Both the position numbers and the translations under genes were made by a program. The notes under the pieces were generated by a model. It had not been told where the DNA came from, did not search any database, and was given only the letters and a program-made list of their open reading frames with translations. A stretch of 64,000 nucleotides of DNA, from NCBI GenBank assembly GCA_024036415.1, contig JAMWET010001652.1, positions 370,001 to 434,000 on the forward strand, written 5' to 3'. Numbering within the stretch: position 1 is the first letter of the stretch; every line of letters starts with the position of its first letter. Below, one piece after another: positions 61,279 to 64,000 of this stretch. The DNA comes from Prochilodus magdalenae (lineage: Eukaryota; Chordata; Actinopteri; Characiformes; Prochilodontidae).

Positions 61279-62169
61279 CACTCTCTGATTTAATACAACA
61301 CTATACAGCAGATGGCAGTGTGAGGCACAGAAGGAGCAAAACATACATGATGAATAAATGATATCGTCCTCGCTAAATAATGCTGCGTGCTACTAAATCC
61401 CCATCTGAAACAGCAACTGTTCCATCTTTTAATCTCACACAGTCACAGCGTCGAGCTCTGGAGAGGAGAGGAAACAGCAGAGCGATCCAGCTCGCAGGCC
61501 GACGTCGTTTACGGCTTTATGGCACAAACAGACGGGGGGCCGAACAATGAGTCAATGTCAGCCCGTGACGCGCGTGCCAAGGTCAGATGCTAATTCAAGA
61601 GGGAGCAAGTGGTACAGTCGCAATGCAAAGGCTGCGGTCGCACACAGAGGCACAAATGCTCTTGCAGCCTCTCTCTCAAAAATAGCCTACAAAATCACGC
61701 ATGTTCCAGCTAGCCATTTTCACGTCATGTTATTTATTTACCTGTCTCTTTATTTATTTATTTGTTTATTTCTGCTAAAGCCGGCAGTGTTATGTCATCG
61801 CATTGCATTGCAGGAGAATGCTGTGTCAGCTGTAACTCACACTACTCTGCCTGCAGTCTCATAACAATTCACCCACCTCTCCTATCTCAAGATTTTCAAA
61901 TCGATAATACTTAGCTGACCCATACGCCTGACTTTTGCCACCCTTTTTAATATCTTTCCAGGCAGTAGTGCCGAATGATGTAGATGAATTATAAATGCAG
62001 TCAGAAAAAAGATAAAGTGTTCTGCTGCTTCGCAGTTGTGATATGGCTAGCAGTATATTATTAATACATGAGTGAAACCATGCTGTGATTAAAAACTGGC
62101 CTGCAATATTTAGACCAAAAATTACTTGGGATTCATTTACTGGTTATAACACCATGTAGTACTATCTTT

Positions 62170-62345
62170 AAAGAGGAATTCCACCAAATTTTAAGATTTC
62201 CACAATTTAATTAAATGACAGGAAACAAAGCTATTCAGAGTGGTTTGATGTGAAATTTACCCTTTGAGCATACTGAGTCAGAATTGCACACACTGGTGGT
62301 TACAGGATATGCTGCCCAATGCTGTTTTATGATAGTTTTGAAATT
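62170..62345 (+). mobile_element. dispersed repeat (related to 13060-13200)
   Basis: gaggaattccaccaaatttt, ttcagagtggtttgatgtga and ggatatgctgcccaatgctg are strings typical of a repeated fish element. The copy at 13082-13160 is more diverged. Confidence 0.4.
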
Positions 62346-62788
62346 AGTGCTTTTTTCTCATTTTGTCTCATACATATGAACAGACCCATGCAATAATCAT
62401 ACCCACATCTTACTGCAGCCCATATTTTACAGCCACAAATAAACTGCCCTCCTTGGTCAATGGTGCACTCTTGCAGTACTCTAAACACACACACTGTAAC
62501 GCTCTGTCAAAGTCTGCTATCCTTAGAGAGGCAACAGCAAGACACAAGTGCCAATGAATTCAGCACCAGATACATTACAGCCAGCAAACTATGTAAGGGG
62601 AGTGAAAAAAATACAACACGACTAATCCAATTATGGCTACAGCTTCATCCGCCCTTTGTTCTTGTTCCACAGAAGTGCTTTTGTACAGCTCTGCACAGCA
62701 ATGTGCCCCATGCATATTTTAGCTGGTCTTATTAACTTCTGACTAACAGTTATTTGATCTTTACCTAAAATAATCCAATGTGACCCAG

Positions 62789-62792
<4 letters not shown>

Positions 62793-62826
<34 letters not shown>
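62793..62826. repeat. (CT)n microsatellite
   Basis: About 17 units. Confidence 0.95.
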
Positions 62827-62829
<3 letters not shown>

Positions 62830-62908
62830 TTCTATCTACAGTCCACACCAGGCCATCAATCTTGCTTATGATCCGGATATAAAATGATCTGTTTCATATA
62901 TTTAAAAC

Positions 62909-63342
62909 ACTGTGCAAAACTTAGAGATCACATCATTTATTTAATGAATGTATGTAATGTCCACGCCAAATGACCAAAATCATCAACATTAGATAAGAAG
63001 AGAAAGGAGAAAATCAACAACTCGCTTTTGTTCTGAAAAGGATAAGCAGTTGTCAAGAACCCCTTCTTCAGAAAACCTTATTCAGGAAACCAAATTGGTA
63101 CCTAACCGTTACATTGAAACTGGTCATCTGAGATGTGGAGTAGGTATTGATGCACTGATGAGTCTCAATTTGAAACAGAAAATGCAACCATCTTCTAAGA
63201 CTGAGCCTCCCTGCAGATTTCTCTGAAACACAAGCATTCTGTTTAGAAAAAAAGCTACTGAAAAAGATGATATTCATTTTCTGAAAATACTATGTAACTG
63301 TAAGTCAAACAAATAAGAGGTGGTCTCTGAGTTTGGCACAGT
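62909..63342 (+). mobile_element. Tc1-like non-autonomous element with terminal inverted repeats
   Basis: The left end actgtgcaaaacttagagat is inverted at the right end (gtctctgagtttggcacagt, 63323-63342), about 23 bp with few mismatches. The interior keeps transposase-like pieces (ttgtcaagaaccccttcttc, tttctctgaaacac) but no intact frame. The family is shared with 34633-35247. Confidence 0.65.
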
Positions 63343-63364
63343 CCTTATTTTTATTTTGCAATTT

Positions 63365-63413
63365 ACTTATTATATATTATATATATATTATATATATGAT
63401 GCATCTACAGAAT

Positions 63414-63466
<53 letters not shown>

Positions 63467-63534
63467 TATATACATACATATATATATTCTGTAGATGCAT
63501 CATATATATAATATATATATAATATATAATAAGT
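63365..63534. repeat. 170-bp AT-rich palindrome
   Basis: The left arm runs from acttattatatattat through gatgcatctacagaatata, and the right arm is its reverse complement (tatattctgtagatgcatc onward to taataagt). Arms match perfectly over about 50 bp, and the non-AT core GATGCATCTACAGA shows it is not just TA repeat. The centre is a TA/CATA microsatellite. Confidence 0.92.
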
Positions 63535-63564
63535 CAATAATATATAATAAGTATATATAAACTA

Positions 63565-63567
63565 TAA

Positions 63568-63630
<63 letters not shown>

Positions 63631-63640
63631 TATATACATA
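63565..63640. repeat. (TA)n microsatellite
   Basis: Long TA run with one or two G/C interruptions, next to the palindrome. Confidence 0.9.
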
Positions 63641-64000
63641 TACATACAGTATATATAGTATAGTATATAATATAGTCTTTTACAAGGGTGTATGTTTTCA
63701 AGGGTGTATATTTTCATGTGCCTTTTTTCCTTTTGAAATATTTGGATCATTTTATGCTCTTGTAAGCACAGGCTCTGATATTAAAAAGGCAAGCCATGGG
63801 AATAAATGGCAGCATTGCTGGAGATTTGCCTTGAATTATTTATATCCGTCATGTTAGAGAAGTCATCTCATTGACAGCCAGTTGCCCTCTAGTGTCACTG
63901 AGAGGTATTACTCTGAGCAATAATGACCTCAACACAACCAAACACACATACAGCAGAGACACTGCAGAGTTATAGGACATTCCATTAACCCCTTCCTGCC

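Overview
The window looks like teleost fish genomic DNA. It is AT-rich, with long introns, many microsatellites, several Tc1/mariner-like transposon fossils and dispersed non-autonomous elements of types common in fish. The repeat families suggest an otophysan (characin or catfish-like) fish, but that is a weak inference.

One protein-coding gene is well supported: the 3' half of arid5b (AT-rich interaction domain 5B, a chromatin-associated transcription regulator), on the minus strand. Six consecutive exons can be joined with compatible splice phases: 55527-55412, 52983-52773, 48135-48083, 44255-44158, 27858-27663 and 25247-23100. Together they encode about 940 residues, close to the length of the corresponding part of mammalian ARID5B. 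They carry an AT-hook-like basic motif, the whole ARID DNA-binding domain (split over three exons plus the first codons of a fourth) and a roughly 715-residue terminal exon with a PxDLS motif and the conserved C-terminus. The N-terminal exons are not seen and should lie beyond 64000.

Layout. 1-21600 is downstream intergenic DNA with no supported gene. It holds two copies of a palindromic transposon family (about 4480-5190 and 9050-9690), Tc1-like transposase fossils (8290-8885, 10745-11030, possibly 19420-19790, and 20240-21125 with a nested insertion), a degenerate TCATAATTATGA-type repeat field (14450-15395 and 16683-17860) interrupted by a SINE-like element, and a 110-bp direct duplication. 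21600-23099 is the probable arid5b 3' UTR. 23100-55527 holds the six exons and five introns; the 16.3-kb intron is the longest. 55528-64000 is upstream intronic sequence with large GA, CT and AT tracts, a TIR-bearing Tc1-like non-autonomous element and a 170-bp AT-rich palindrome.

I found no wholly new gene system. The observations most worth testing are a 45-nt UG repeat (on the sense strand) just upstream of the 53-nt ARID exon, sense-strand G-rich runs in two introns, a perfect-armed AT palindrome at 63365-63534, and enhancer-like intronic segments. Exon calls rest on reading frames, splice sites and recognised protein similarity; no alignment or database search was run.
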